Origin: Dehalobacter sp. 12DCB1
GTDB taxonomy: Bacteria > Bacillota > Desulfitobacteriia > Desulfitobacteriales > Syntrophobotulaceae
Assembly: GCF_004343605.1 (NCBI RefSeq)
Contig: NZ_POSF01000015.1
Location: forward strand, 1-64,000
Reading direction: 5' to 3'
DNA: 64,000 bases
Positions 51,167 through 60,786 of this stretch are shown piece by piece; positions within the stretch are counted from its first letter, which is position 1, and each line of letters opens with the position of its first letter. The notes under the pieces are model-generated. The model ran no database searches. It was not told the DNA's origin and saw nothing but the letters and a program-made list of their open reading frames with translations. Position numbers and translations under genes: made by a program.

Positions 51167-53461
51167 ATGGAAAGAATACTGATTATTGCTGAAAAACCGG
51201 CTCAGGCCCGGGAATATGCTACAGCCCTGGGGGTAAAAGGCAAAGGACAAGGCTGGCTCGAAAATGACCAGTATGTGATAACTTGGTGTATCGGTCATCT
51301 TCTGGAGCTGGAAAGGCCGGAAGGCTATATGGATCTAGAACGTGTCGGGAAACGCTGGAGTCTGAACCGTCTGCCTGTTCTACCGGCTGTCGATTCGTTT
51401 CGGCGTACAATCAAATCCCAAACGCGCCAACAATTTCAAGTTTTACAAAAATGGCTGAAATCTTCTGAAATCAAACAGGTTATTTGCGGAACGGACGCCG
51501 ACAGGGAAGGGCAGCTTCTCTTTCAGGAAGTCTGGGATTTGGTGGGATGTACAAAACCGCTCTCGCGGCTTTGGATTTCTTCCCTGACGCGAGAGGCTAT
51601 CCTAGAAGGCATGAATCAGTTAAGGTCGGGTCAAGCCGTCGAAGGTCTGTCAGCGGCAGGCAATGGCAGGGCCTTTGCGGACTGGGACTTTGGAATGAAT
51701 CTGACCGAAGGCTTCACCTCTTTGTTTGGCAGCTTCGACACCATTCGCAAAAAACCGAATGTGATTTCCATCGGCAGGGTACAGACCCCGACACTGGCGC
51801 TGATCGTCCGCAGAGAGTGGGAAATTGAACAATTTGTTGCTGAAACCTATTTTGAAATCAGTGCATCCTTCTCAGCGGAGCAGGGACAGTACACCGGACG
51901 CTGGTTTGATCCTGCTCAGGAAAACAAACGCCTGAACGACAGGGAAACTGCCGAAAAAATTACTGCAAAAACACAGGGTCAGCGAGGGAAAATCATCCGG
52001 GCCGAACAAAGAAAGGTTTCCGAAGCTCCACCCTTGCTTTTCGATTTGACAAGCCTGACAGTCACAGCTTCCAGACGATTCGGATTTAGTGCCGAAAAGG
52101 TCCTGGAACTGGCCCAGTCTCTTTATGATAAAAAGGCTATCACCTACCCGCGTACGGATTGTGCTTATTTGCCCGCGGATATGATTCCGAAGCTGCCTGC
52201 TCACCTGAAAGCCCTGCGTCAGGAGCCTTATCAGGAAAATGTTGATGAAGCAATGACCTATGGTGTGCCTCAAAACAAACGGGTCATCAACACGATTACG
52301 GCTCACCATGCGATCATCCCTACAACGGAAACCGTTCATTGGCGTAAGCTACCGGAAGCCGAACGTCAGCTTTTTGACCTGATTGCGAGGCGTTTCCTGG
52401 CTGTCTGGTTTCCTCCTGCCTGGTATCAGCAGACGGAAATTGTTACAGAAGCGGCCCAGGAACATTTTCGCTCCAAAGGCAGGATTCTGCTCAACTCCGG
52501 CTGGAAAAAAGTCTACGATTTCGAAGACACTCAGGATTCCGAGGCTGAAAGCAACGGAACAACAGGAAAAACCAGGAGAAAAAACAAGAACCGCGAAAAC
52601 CGGCAAGACGAAAACACAGAACTCCCGGCGGTCAGTCAGGGTGACTCTGTTCAGACGACTGAAGTCTGGATTGACGAAAAGAGCACCAAACCCCCGAAAC
52701 GTTTCACCCAGGGTGATCTGCTTAAAGCGATGGAGGGTGCGGGTAAACAAATTGAAGACGATGTTCTGCGCCAGCAATTGAAAGGGAAGGGCCTCGGGAC
52801 AGTAGCTACCCGGCCGGCGATTATTGAAAATCTGCTTCAGCGCGGCTATATCAGACAGGAGCAAAAAACGCTGCATCCGACCGAAAAAGGAATCCAGCTG
52901 ATTTCTTTAATTCAAGACAGGCTTCCGCATGCAGCCCAGCTGATCAGCGCGGAAATGACCGGTCAGCTGGAATATGACTTGGCGCAGGTTGAACGAGGTG
53001 AACTTTCGCTGGAAAAGTACATGTCCGAGGTCGAGGAAGCGGTGATCCGAATCATCAATGAACTTCGGGCCTATGAACAAAAATATGGCAAAACGCCCCT
53101 GGCCCAGGCTCCGGTCCGATTAGCTAAAACATCAAAGGCCACTAGGACAGAAAATGATCCTCCGAGAGCCCGGGAAAACGGACCTGAAAAACTGGGTTCC
53201 TGTCCGCGGTGTGGAGAAGGTGTCATTGAAGGCAAAAAAGGTTACGGCTGCTCCAACTGGAAAAGCGGCTGTGGATTTGTAGTCTGGAAAACACCGATTT
53301 GCGGTAAAGTACTTAGTCAGGCCCAGATGAAAAGCCTATTGAAAAAAGGTAAAACACCCTTGATCAAAGGATTCAAATCCAAAAGCGGAAAATCTTTCAA
53401 CGCCTGTCTGGTTTGGGAAGATGCCGCCAATGGAAAACTTAAATTTGAGTTTGATCATTAA
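51167..53461 (+). CDS. DNA topoisomerase III (first of two tandem paralogues)
   Basis: 764 residues of type IA topoisomerase. Toprim: IIAEKPAQAREYA and CGTDADREGQLL (DxDxE intact). Core: SIGRVQTPTLALIV, the active-site Tyr in ITYPRTDCAYLP and HHAIIPT. A Lys/Arg/Glu-rich insert lies at about 455-490 (KTRRKNKNRENRQDEN). The C-terminus holds a zinc-ribbon-like segment (CPRCGEGVIEGKKGYGCSNWKSGCGFVVW) and a basic tail. It relaxes or decatenates DNA. It is only distantly similar to the paralogue next door, so the pair is not a recent duplication. ATG 51167 has GGAAAGAAGATCTT. Confidence 0.9.
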   Translation: MERILIIAEKPAQAREYATALGVKGKGQGWLENDQYVITWCIGHLLELERPEGYMDLERVGKRWSLNRLPVLPAVDSFRRTIKSQTRQQFQVLQKWLKSSEIKQVICGTDADREGQLLFQEVWDLVGCTKPLSRLWISSLTREAILEGMNQLRSGQAVEGLSAAGNGRAFADWDFGMNLTEGFTSLFGSFDTIRKKPNVISIGRVQTPTLALIVRREWEIEQFVAETYFEISASFSAEQGQYTGRWFDPAQENKRLNDRETAEKITAKTQGQRGKIIRAEQRKVSEAPPLLFDLTSLTVTASRRFGFSAEKVLELAQSLYDKKAITYPRTDCAYLPADMIPKLPAHLKALRQEPYQENVDEAMTYGVPQNKRVINTITAHHAIIPTTETVHWRKLPEAERQLFDLIARRFLAVWFPPAWYQQTEIVTEAAQEHFRSKGRILLNSGWKKVYDFEDTQDSEAESNGTTGKTRRKNKNRENRQDENTELPAVSQGDSVQTTEVWIDEKSTKPPKRFTQGDLLKAMEGAGKQIEDDVLRQQLKGKGLGTVATRPAIIENLLQRGYIRQEQKTLHPTEKGIQLISLIQDRLPHAAQLISAEMTGQLEYDLAQVERGELSLEKYMSEVEEAVIRIINELRAYEQKYGKTPLAQAPVRLAKTSKATRTENDPPRARENGPEKLGSCPRCGEGVIEGKKGYGCSNWKSGCGFVVWKTPICGKVLSQAQMKSLLKKGKTPLIKGFKSKSGKSFNACLVWEDAANGKLKFEFDH

Positions 53462-53482
53462 ATTAATATCATAAATTCTTTC

Positions 53483-53515
53483 AAGGAACGGCCGCCAACA
53501 GGCCGTTTCTTTATG
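53483..53515 (+). terminator. intrinsic terminator between the two topoisomerase genes
   Basis: GGAACGGCC and GGCCGTTTC form a stem with loop GCCAACA followed by TTTAT. The two genes are therefore separate transcripts. Confidence 0.7.
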
Positions 53516-53533
53516 AAAAACTCCTTACAAATT

Positions 53534-53542
53534 ATGCTATAA
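53534..53542 (+). promoter_or_regulatory. extended -10 promoter of the second topoisomerase gene
   Basis: TGCTATAAT is a TGn-extended -10 box 35 bp before the ATG. No good -35 is seen. Confidence 0.5.
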
Positions 53543-53576
53543 TGGTACATAGGATATCTAAATCGGAGGAATATGC

Positions 53577-55643
53577 ATGAAATCGTTGGTCCTGGCTGAA
53601 AAGCCGAGTGTGGCCCGGGAAATTGCCCGGGTTCTTAAATGTAATATTAAAAACAAGGGTTTTATCGAAGGACCACAATACGTCGTTACTTGGGCTTTAG
53701 GACACCTGGTCACTTTAGCCGAACCTGAGGATTATGACCAAAAATATAAAGAATGGCGGATGGAAGATCTGCCAATGCTTCCGGAACAGTTAAAGCTCAA
53801 GGTGATTCGCCAGACTTCCCAGCAATATCAGACGGTAAGCAAACTGATGAAACGAAACGATATCAAAGAACTGATTATAGCCACTGATGCCGGACGAGAG
53901 GGTGAACTGGTCGCACGCTGGATCATGAAACTGAGTAATTGGAAGAAACCTTTCAAACGTCTCTGGATTTCTTCCCAGACCGATGCCGCCATCCTGGAAG
54001 GCTTCACGAAATTAAAGCCCGGACCTGACTATAATGATCTTTACGATGCCGCTGTTTGCAGGGCCGAAGCGGATTGGTTGATCGGCCTGAATGTGACCAG
54101 GGCTTTAACCTGTAAGTATAATGCCCAGCTGAATTCCGGAAGAGTGCAGACGCCGACGCTTGCCATAATTGTTCAGCGAGAGGACGAGATCAAGAAATTT
54201 GTTCCGGTCGATTACTGGTCAATCCGAGCGGACTTCGGTGACTTTTTTGCTGACTGGCACGGCAAAGACGGCAGCCGAATTCATGATTACCGGCAGGTTG
54301 AATTTCTGCTGGGCAAGCTGGAAAAGCAATCTGCAAGAATTATGCAGGTCAAGCGTGAGAGCAAAAGCGAACCAGCCCCACTGGCTTATGATCTTACTGA
54401 ACTGCAGCGTGATGCGAATCGCAGACTTAGCTTTTCCGCCCAGAAAACTTCCAGCACGCTACAGAATTTATACGAACGGCATAAACTGGTTACCTACCCG
54501 CGTACGGACTCTCGCTATCTCTCCGCCGATATTGTACCGACCCTGCCGTCCAGGCTCAAGGGACTGGCCGCAGGGCCATATGCCGAAACGGCCAAAAAGC
54601 TTTTGGCACAGCCTTACAAGCCGACAAAACGACTCGTGGACGACAGCAAAGTAACGGATCATCATGCGATCATTCCGACTGAGCAGCCTTTAAAGCTCGG
54701 GGATCTGACCCATGATGAAAAATCCTTGTATGACCTGATTGTACGGCGCTTTCTGGCCGTTCTTTCTCCGCCGTACCGTTATGATCAACTGACGGTGATC
54801 ACCGGTATTAATGGCGAAATGTTTTATGCAAGAGGAAAGGTGATGAAAGACCCGGGCTGGCGCTCTATCACTTCCCAGCAGACGGAATCGGAAGAAAGCA
54901 GGGAGGATGCTTTGCCTGAACAAATGCTCGGAAAACTGGAGCAGGGCGAGGAACGGACGATCAAAACCCTGAAGCCCCAAAAAGGGAAGACGAAACCGCC
55001 GGCACGCTATACGGAAGCCACTTTGCTCACAGCAATGGAAAACCCAAGGAAATTCATTGAAGATGAGGAGCTCCGGGAAACGATGAAGGGGAGCGGTCTC
55101 GGTACTCCGGCTACCAGGGCGGAAATTATTGAAAAACTGCTGCATACCAGTTATATTGAACGCAGCGGGAAAGAATTAGTGCCTACATCCAAAGGCCGTC
55201 AGCTGATCAGCCTTGTGGCTCCTGAACTTCGAAGTCCTGAGCTTACGGCTCAGTGGGAACAAGCTTTAACAGACATTGCTAGAGGGAACGGAAGCAAGAC
55301 CGAATTCATTAAAGGAATTCGGATCCAAGCCGTTGAACTGGTTCACAGTATCGTCTCGGACAGCGCGACATATCACGCCGACAATATTACGAAAACTAGG
55401 TGTCCGGTCTGCAAAAAATACATGCAGCTGGTCAACGGCAAACGCGGTAAAATGCTTGTCTGTCAGGATCGGGCCTGCGGCCACCGTCAGCCGGAAAAAG
55501 AACGAAATACCGGCTTTACCAGTTCCAAGAGAGCAAGCCAGGTAAACCAAAAACTGATTGCCCAATACAGTGACCATCAAAATATTGGCAGCAATCTTGG
55601 CGATTTGCTTAAAGAGGCTCTGAATAAACAGAACAAAGATTAA
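53577..55643 (+). CDS. topB: DNA topoisomerase III (second paralogue, TopB type)
   Basis: 688 residues, close to B. subtilis TopB in size and layout. Toprim: LAEKPSVAREIARVL and ATDAGREGELVARWI (the DAGREGE form usual for TopB). Core: LNSGRVQTPTLAIIV, active-site Tyr in LVTYPRTDSRYLS, HHAIIPTEQ and LGTPATRAEIIEKL. The C-terminus has a zinc-finger segment (CPVCKKYMQLVNGKRGKMLVCQDRACGH) and an NQKLIAQYSD tail. ATG 53577 follows GGAGGAATATGC; transcription probably starts from 53534. It stands directly after a different type IA enzyme, an unusual tandem. Confidence 0.93.
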   Translation: MKSLVLAEKPSVAREIARVLKCNIKNKGFIEGPQYVVTWALGHLVTLAEPEDYDQKYKEWRMEDLPMLPEQLKLKVIRQTSQQYQTVSKLMKRNDIKELIIATDAGREGELVARWIMKLSNWKKPFKRLWISSQTDAAILEGFTKLKPGPDYNDLYDAAVCRAEADWLIGLNVTRALTCKYNAQLNSGRVQTPTLAIIVQREDEIKKFVPVDYWSIRADFGDFFADWHGKDGSRIHDYRQVEFLLGKLEKQSARIMQVKRESKSEPAPLAYDLTELQRDANRRLSFSAQKTSSTLQNLYERHKLVTYPRTDSRYLSADIVPTLPSRLKGLAAGPYAETAKKLLAQPYKPTKRLVDDSKVTDHHAIIPTEQPLKLGDLTHDEKSLYDLIVRRFLAVLSPPYRYDQLTVITGINGEMFYARGKVMKDPGWRSITSQQTESEESREDALPEQMLGKLEQGEERTIKTLKPQKGKTKPPARYTEATLLTAMENPRKFIEDEELRETMKGSGLGTPATRAEIIEKLLHTSYIERSGKELVPTSKGRQLISLVAPELRSPELTAQWEQALTDIARGNGSKTEFIKGIRIQAVELVHSIVSDSATYHADNITKTRCPVCKKYMQLVNGKRGKMLVCQDRACGHRQPEKERNTGFTSSKRASQVNQKLIAQYSDHQNIGSNLGDLLKEALNKQNKD

Positions 55644-55645
55644 TA

Positions 55646-55704
55646 AATGGCAAGTTTGGAGCCACAACACCTCTTTTCGGCAATTGCGCCAAATCTAAGC
55701 CATT
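55646..55704. repeat. foldback repeat element 3
   Basis: Arms around AATGGC (55646-55651) and GCCATT (55699-55704) enclose a partial stem. Positions 55663-55691 match 47384-47412 in the pattern CACAAYACCNCTTTYCGGC followed by TTGCGCCA, linking it to foldback element 1. It lies between topB and the NYN gene. Confidence 0.55.
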
Positions 55705-55748
55705 ATAAGTAAATGTATAAAAAATTAATCATAATAAGGAGAATGTAT

Positions 55749-56609
55749 ATGGAAAATGACAAAAAAATTGCCGTGCTGATTGACGCAGACAATGTCTCAG
55801 AAAAATATATTAAATACATCTTTGATGAAATTGCGAATCACGGCACCCCGACCTATAAACGGATCTATGGAGACTGGACAAAGCCGAACCTCGCCTCCTG
55901 GAAAACAGTGCTGCTGAATTATTCGATCACACCGATACAGCAATATAGCTACACAACAGGGAAAAATGCTACCGACGCTGCCTTAATCATTGATGCGATG
56001 GACATTTTATATTCCAAAAGCGTTGATGGCTTTTGCATTGTTTCCAGCGACAGCGATTTTACAAAGCTAGCTTCCAGGCTTAGAGAAGCCGGCATGTATG
56101 TAATCGGCATGGGCGAGAAGAAAACACCACAGCCGTTTATCGCTGCCTGTGAAAAGTTTAAATACCTCGAGGTTCTAGGTGTCATTCCTGCAAGCCCCTA
56201 TGAGACAAACGAACAGGCTAAAACGCGGGTGCAGGGGACACCTCAGGAAGGAATGGCCAGCATTGATGAACTTATTGAAGCCATCAAAATCATTGTCACA
56301 GAAAGTTCCGATGAAGATGGCTGGGCATTTTTAGGTGAAGTCGGCATCAAGCTGAATAAGCGCTATCCTGATTTTGATACCAGAAACTACGGCCACGTTA
56401 AACTGACACCGCTGATTGCTTCCTTAAAACAATTTGAAATTCAATCCCGCAGAACCAGTAATCCCAATATCAGCCATAAATATATCCGTAACAAGGCGGA
56501 GGCTGAAATAGGCAATAAAAAAACACGAACGCCCGAAGCAATCGTGTCTCCTGAAGAATATCGCGTTAAACCGAATGTCCGCTCCCGAACAAAGTCCATC
56601 AAACGTTAA
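55749..56609 (+). CDS. NYN/PIN-fold (LabA-like) nuclease-like protein with LOTUS-type C-terminal domain
   Basis: 286 residues from ATG 55749, preceded by AAGGAGAATGTAT; upstream in-frame starts are too close to that site. The N-terminal NYN domain has IAVLIDADNVSEKYI (Asp pair), TDAALIIDAMDILYS and VSSDSDFTKLASRLREAGMYVIGMG, the acidic residues of PIN-like RNases. Residues about 175-250 resemble an OST-HTH/LOTUS RNA-binding domain (SIDELIEAIKIIVTESSDEDGWAFLGEVGIKLNKRYPDFDTRNYGHVKL). The tail is basic. It may cleave or bind RNA; no neighbour gives a target. It converges with the GGDEF gene with overlapping ends. Confidence 0.85.
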   Translation: MENDKKIAVLIDADNVSEKYIKYIFDEIANHGTPTYKRIYGDWTKPNLASWKTVLLNYSITPIQQYSYTTGKNATDAALIIDAMDILYSKSVDGFCIVSSDSDFTKLASRLREAGMYVIGMGEKKTPQPFIAACEKFKYLEVLGVIPASPYETNEQAKTRVQGTPQEGMASIDELIEAIKIIVTESSDEDGWAFLGEVGIKLNKRYPDFDTRNYGHVKLTPLIASLKQFEIQSRRTSNPNISHKYIRNKAEAEIGNKKTRTPEAIVSPEEYRVKPNVRSRTKSIKR

Positions 56610-58156
56610 TTTGAATATTTTTTCTCCCTATACATGCGGAGATCAGCTGTTTTCAAAAGTTCGTCAGGGGTCATTCCATCCTCCGGACATATACTAATTC
56701 CAAACGACATTCCAACCCGGCAAATCTTATTGTTTATCATGATGGGTTTGACAAGCTTTTCCTGCATTCTCTGCATAATTCCGTCAAGCTCTGTCTTATT
56801 CTGCAATCTGGAAAATAATAGAACAAATTCATCGCCGCCCAGACGCGCTATTACATCCTGCCGTCTGACCACCCCGGCCAGGAGCGACGAAACCTTCATC
56901 AGCATTTGGTCACCGATGTCGTGGCCAAAGGTATCGTTAATGACCTTAAACCCATCTAAATCAATAAATACCAGCGCAAATTGCTGATCATGCTTATGAT
57001 ATTTCTCAATGGCCTTCTCCAATTTGTTGTAAAACATTCTGCGGTTTGGAAGATTGGTTAGTTTATCGTAATTCGCCATCTTTTCAAGTGTTTTAGACAT
57101 AGCTTTATATTCCGTAATATTATGAAGATTGCCAACAACGCCGACAATGCCGTCAAGCTCGGTTTCGGTCACCGAGAATGATGCCATAATACTGATAACT
57201 TTGCCTGACGAATCAACCATATCAAACTCAATATTACGCAAAGACTTGTTTTTAAACAACAAATCTGTTCTTTGCAGGTTATACTTTTGAGCTTTAAAAA
57301 AATCTGAGAATCTCCGGCCGAGCATTTCACTGGCATCATATTTCAGCAGGTCAAATGTCGCCTGGTTGCATTTACGGATAATTCCTTTATTATCAAGCAG
57401 AACGATTGGATCCATCACTGTCTCCAAAATAATGTCCGGTGTCACCGCTATATTCACATCCATCAGTTTATACCTTCGGATCATATAGATGCCGCCTAAT
57501 CCCCAGAAGATCGAGAAAAAATGAAATAAAGGCGGAATAAATGGAGTGATCAAAGGGAGGATCAAATCAGTACCGATCCCGATCAGCATCATGACGCCCG
57601 CCAGAATCGAAATGCTTTTGGCTTGTTTAATGAACCTCCGTCTTTGGCTGTTTTTGCCCCACCTTATGGTAAAGAACAGCGCAACACTTAAGTAAGCAAA
57701 AAGCATAAACCAATACAGCCAAAACCAGACTGAACCAATATTGGGTTCATACGTCCAACCCAGGCCGCTTGTACTCTGGACAAAGACTTTGGCGACCAAT
57801 GATTCATTTGTCAACAGTGTTTTAAACAGTAAAATTGCCGGCAGGCCATACAAGGGGATATACCAATGGATACCCTGAATATTTTTTGTTTTTTCCGATA
57901 GAGCCAGAAAAAAGTGAGTGGCCAGCGGACAGAACATCACCCATCCAATCGCCGCGATCCGATGCCAGAATAAAGCATTCTCGGGACTTGGAGCGAGATA
58001 AAGGAATGAATAAATGAACGACCAGTATGCAAAACAGAAATTCAGAGAGGCTGATAATCTGTTTAAGGTTTCCTTATGATTCAATTTTAAAATATAGAAA
58101 CCAAATAAGACAAAGGTATACGCCACAATCATCGATATATAAGACATGGCCAGCAT
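56606..58156 (-). CDS. 7TM-PAS-GGDEF diguanylate cyclase
   Basis: 516 residues from ATG 58156 (AGGTGATATTT upstream); GTG 58177 is an alternative. The N-terminal region of about 230 residues has seven or more membrane helices of the histidine-kinase 7TM type. Residues about 240-345 are a PAS domain (ETVMDPIVLLDNKGIIRKCN). The C-terminal GGDEF domain has NLPNRRMFYNKLEKAI, VIARLGGDEFVLLFS and an intact RxxD inhibitory site (RRQD). It should make c-di-GMP with product feedback; the 7TM region probably senses a small ligand in the membrane. Transcribed away from motAB. Confidence 0.9.
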   Translation of the reverse strand: MLAMSYISMIVAYTFVLFGFYILKLNHKETLNRLSASLNFCFAYWSFIYSFLYLAPSPENALFWHRIAAIGWVMFCPLATHFFLALSEKTKNIQGIHWYIPLYGLPAILLFKTLLTNESLVAKVFVQSTSGLGWTYEPNIGSVWFWLYWFMLFAYLSVALFFTIRWGKNSQRRRFIKQAKSISILAGVMMLIGIGTDLILPLITPFIPPLFHFFSIFWGLGGIYMIRRYKLMDVNIAVTPDIILETVMDPIVLLDNKGIIRKCNQATFDLLKYDASEMLGRRFSDFFKAQKYNLQRTDLLFKNKSLRNIEFDMVDSSGKVISIMASFSVTETELDGIVGVVGNLHNITEYKAMSKTLEKMANYDKLTNLPNRRMFYNKLEKAIEKYHKHDQQFALVFIDLDGFKVINDTFGHDIGDQMLMKVSSLLAGVVRRQDVIARLGGDEFVLLFSRLQNKTELDGIMQRMQEKLVKPIMINNKICRVGMSFGISICPEDGMTPDELLKTADLRMYREKKYSN

Positions 58157-58258
58157 AAATATCACCTGCGTTCTCACCTGAATGCAATAATTCGACTAAT
58201 TCCAGGATATTTCAACATTATACTGCTGTCAAGTAGATTTCATTTTTCTGAATATATT

Positions 58259-58294
58259 AAAAAATACGATTGTCTGAATGCAATCGTATTTTTT
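58259..58294 (-). terminator. terminator downstream of motB
   Basis: AAAAATACGATTG and CAATCGTATTTTTT form a 13-bp stem with a T-run on the minus strand. It ends the motAB transcript. Confidence 0.8.
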
Positions 58295-58332
58295 CAATGA
58301 TCATGTTTTCCAAGATCAATTCAATTTTCTTA

Positions 58333-59061
58333 TTATTCTGCAACGGGATACTTACGAAGCAGGAAGATCTCAACGCGCCTGTTTTCTGCCCGGCCTTCCT
58401 CAACCGTATTATCGGAAATAGGGGAGTACTGCCCGTAGCCCTGAACTGAAAATCTTTCAGGATTCAGTCCGCCCTGATTAACCAGAAAATTCATGACGTT
58501 AATTGCACGAATCACGCTTAATTCCCAGTTGGAACGAAACTTCTCAGTATGGATGGGACGGTCGTCCGTGTGGCCTACGACTTTTATATCGTTATCCATA
58601 TCATTTAGCATTTTCCCGATCTGCAGAAGGAGAGGGGAGAACGCATCGAGGATTTCCGCATCACCCGACGCAAAAAGCATCACATCCTGAATAACGATCT
58701 GCAAACCTTCCTTATCCAGATTTACTTTGACGTTATTATAATAACCGCTTTCATAGATTTCCTTTTCAAGTTGTTTTTTTATATCTGCCATCTTATCTTG
58801 TTCAAGCTCAGAAGCAAAAACATCCTCAGAACTGGATGGCTCAAGTTCTACCACTTGGTCGCTTTCCTTTTCTAAAAAGCTGGCACCACCTGCAAAAATT
58901 TCCTTAAAAGACTCGCTCAACTGCTGCAGTTTTACTTTATCGACTTGACTTATGGCAAACATAACGATAAAAAGTGCAAGCAGAAGCGTCAGCAGGTCGG
59001 AATACGGCAGCAGCCAGGATTCATCAACATGTTCTTCATGGTGTTGCTTTTTCTTCGACAT
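58333..59061 (-). CDS. motB: flagellar motor stator protein MotB
   Basis: 242 residues. The plug-and-membrane region shows ESWLLPYSDLLTLLLALFIVMFAISQVDKVK with the conserved proton-binding Asp in YSDLL. The periplasmic OmpA/MotB domain (about 120-240) contains VVGHTDDRPIHTEKFRSNWELSVIRAINVMNFL and RVEIFLL, the peptidoglycan-binding motif. It couples the ion flow through MotA to rotation. Starts 2 bp after motA. Confidence 0.95.
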   Translation of the reverse strand: MSKKKQHHEEHVDESWLLPYSDLLTLLLALFIVMFAISQVDKVKLQQLSESFKEIFAGGASFLEKESDQVVELEPSSSEDVFASELEQDKMADIKKQLEKEIYESGYYNNVKVNLDKEGLQIVIQDVMLFASGDAEILDAFSPLLLQIGKMLNDMDNDIKVVGHTDDRPIHTEKFRSNWELSVIRAINVMNFLVNQGGLNPERFSVQGYGQYSPISDNTVEEGRAENRRVEIFLLRKYPVAE

Positions 59062-59063
59062 CC

Positions 59064-59864
59064 TTATTCACCGCTGCCTTGTTTATTTTTTTCCTTTTCC
59101 TCTAGGATTTTTCTTTCTTTTGGATCGAGCATGCCAGTCAATCTTACTTTAATGCTGCTAGGGTTCTCTCCGGCCTGAAGGGCCAGAACTCCTTCGACAA
59201 TAATGCGCATATTCTTAGTTTCGGCAGCAGATTTTCTTTTTAAGCGGGAAGCGATTGGGTGACAGACAACATAGCCGAGAAAAATACCAAACAATGTCGC
59301 GACGAATGCAGCGGCAATCATATGGCCAAGTTTTTCCGTATCATTTAAATTACCGAGCGCTCCGATTAGTCCTACGACCGCACCTAATACTCCCAGCGTC
59401 GGAGCATAGCTGCCTGCCGCGGAAAATATCGAGGCATTGGCACGGTGACGGTCCTCCATATTATCAATTTCCATTTCCATAATTTCTTGAATATAGTCAT
59501 GCTCCAATCCGTCAACTACCAGGCTTAGCCCTTTTTGCAAATAACGGTCTTCAATTTCCATAATCGTCTGTTCAAGGGACAATAAGCCGTCTTTACGGGC
59601 TGTCATCGCCATATCGGTGATAAGTTCAATCAACGACACCGCATCATACGGTTGTTTTTCTCGAAAAAGGGCAGCTAATACTTTCGGAATGTTCAAGAAT
59701 TCTTTTCTTGGGAATGAGTTCATCACGGCTGCAGTTGTCCCGATCAGAATAATAATGGCCGCAGCTGGATTCAACAGCACAGCTACATTGGCTCCTTTGA
59801 CAATCATGCCTACGACTACGGCAAGAGCGCCTACAACGATTCCAATAATTAAAAAAATGTCCAT
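59064..59864 (-). CDS. motA: flagellar motor stator protein MotA
   Basis: 266 residues. Four membrane helices (1-25 and 30-55; 145-170 and 180-205) with the large cytoplasmic loop between 2 and 3 containing the charged ELITDMAMTARKDGLLSLE and DNMEDRHRANASIFSAAGSYAPTLGVLGAVVGL. The C-terminal tail is highly charged. It forms the ion channel with MotB. ATG 59864 is followed by the motA-motB two-gene operon. Other flagellar genes are not in the window. Confidence 0.95.
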   Translation of the reverse strand: MDIFLIIGIVVGALAVVVGMIVKGANVAVLLNPAAAIIILIGTTAAVMNSFPRKEFLNIPKVLAALFREKQPYDAVSLIELITDMAMTARKDGLLSLEQTIMEIEDRYLQKGLSLVVDGLEHDYIQEIMEMEIDNMEDRHRANASIFSAAGSYAPTLGVLGAVVGLIGALGNLNDTEKLGHMIAAAFVATLFGIFLGYVVCHPIASRLKRKSAAETKNMRIIVEGVLALQAGENPSSIKVRLTGMLDPKERKILEEKEKNKQGSGE

Positions 59865-60228
59865 TCTTACACCCTTTATTAAATTTTTATCTACAGATAG
59901 TCTGCGAATTATAAAAATATTGTATCATTATGCAGATTTTTTAACCAGCTCATTAATAGAAAATATTAGAGAATACTGTCATTTTTAGAAAATATTTATT
60001 AGTTTTTAACAGACAGCATATATTATCAAAAAGAAACATATAGCTATAAAATAAATATTGATCCTAAGATAATGATATATATCGGACAAAATATTTATGA
60101 TATAATAATATCAGAATATTAAGAATATTGTCTAATACACACTAATTTATATTTTAAGGTCTTGATTCTTGAAAGGGGCTTTAGTATTCTGAATAACTAG
60201 AAAATTTAATAAGCAAGGGGTGGGCATC
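59865..60228. other. AT-rich intergenic region
   Basis: About 360 bp between divergent motA and a secreted-protein gene. It is strongly AT-rich and contains a TGATATAAT extended -10 (60098-60106) reading toward the latter. No sigma-D (flagellar) promoter consensus was recognised for motAB. Nothing else is supported. Confidence 0.5.
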
Positions 60229-60723
60229 ATGTTTGTTAGAAAAGGTTTTAGTCGTAGCTTATTCGTTATCATTCCTATTGTTATCCTTGTATATGTTTGC
60301 TCTCACTCCGTTCAACAAGCAGAAGGAATGTCTGCTACTGCGCAGGAGATTTCCGTGATTTATGTCATTTTGCCGAATGACCCCCAGGGCATTATCTTTA
60401 ATCTTTGTAAAGAAAATGATTTGTCGTATGAATTGGTTTTGGCAGTTTATCGAGCCGAAGGAATTAATAATATCCAAATCACTACTGCAAAGTCAGACAT
60501 AGAGAAGTTGGCATATTACAGAAATTACTGGGTTGATCAAGGCTATGCCGATGAGTTTGTCTTTGATCTGATGCTGTTATCTAATCACTACGGCCTTGAA
60601 GACATTCTTAAGATGGTAGAAGACGGCGGCTTATATGATCCTGATGGTTATGTCCAGCGTGTCGCAGATTTAAAATATAATCTTGAACAAAAGAAAAATG
60701 AAAGGCTTATTGAATATCGATGA
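60229..60723 (+). CDS. secreted or membrane-anchored protein of unknown function
   Basis: 164 residues from ATG 60229, preceded by AAGGGGTGGGCATC. The N-terminal hydrophobic segment (SLFVIIPIVILVYVCS) is a signal peptide or anchor; the rest is an extracytoplasmic helical region (IFNLCKENDLSYELVLAVYRAEGINNIQ...) that slightly recalls the start of lytic transglycosylase folds but lacks their catalytic motifs. It is monocistronic, ending in a bidirectional terminator. Confidence 0.7.
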   Translation: MFVRKGFSRSLFVIIPIVILVYVCSHSVQQAEGMSATAQEISVIYVILPNDPQGIIFNLCKENDLSYELVLAVYRAEGINNIQITTAKSDIEKLAYYRNYWVDQGYADEFVFDLMLLSNHYGLEDILKMVEDGGLYDPDGYVQRVADLKYNLEQKKNERLIEYR

Positions 60724-60729
60724 ATATGC

Positions 60730-60769
60730 AAAAAAGACATGAACGGATTATGCCCTACATGTCTTTTTT
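60730..60769. terminator. bidirectional terminator
   Basis: AAAAAAGACATG (60730-60741) pairs with CATGTCTTTTTT (60758-60769), 12 bp, between converging genes. Confidence 0.8.
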
Positions 60770-60786
60770 ATCTTTCTTTGCAGATT

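Noticed and set aside
51167-55643. The two topoisomerases being halves of one frameshifted gene
   Set aside because: Each has a complete toprim domain and active-site Tyr, and a terminator and promoter lie between them.
60229-60723. Lytic transglycosylase identity for the secreted protein
   Set aside because: The similarity is limited to a short helical stretch, and the catalytic Glu and the ES/GLMQ-type motifs are missing.
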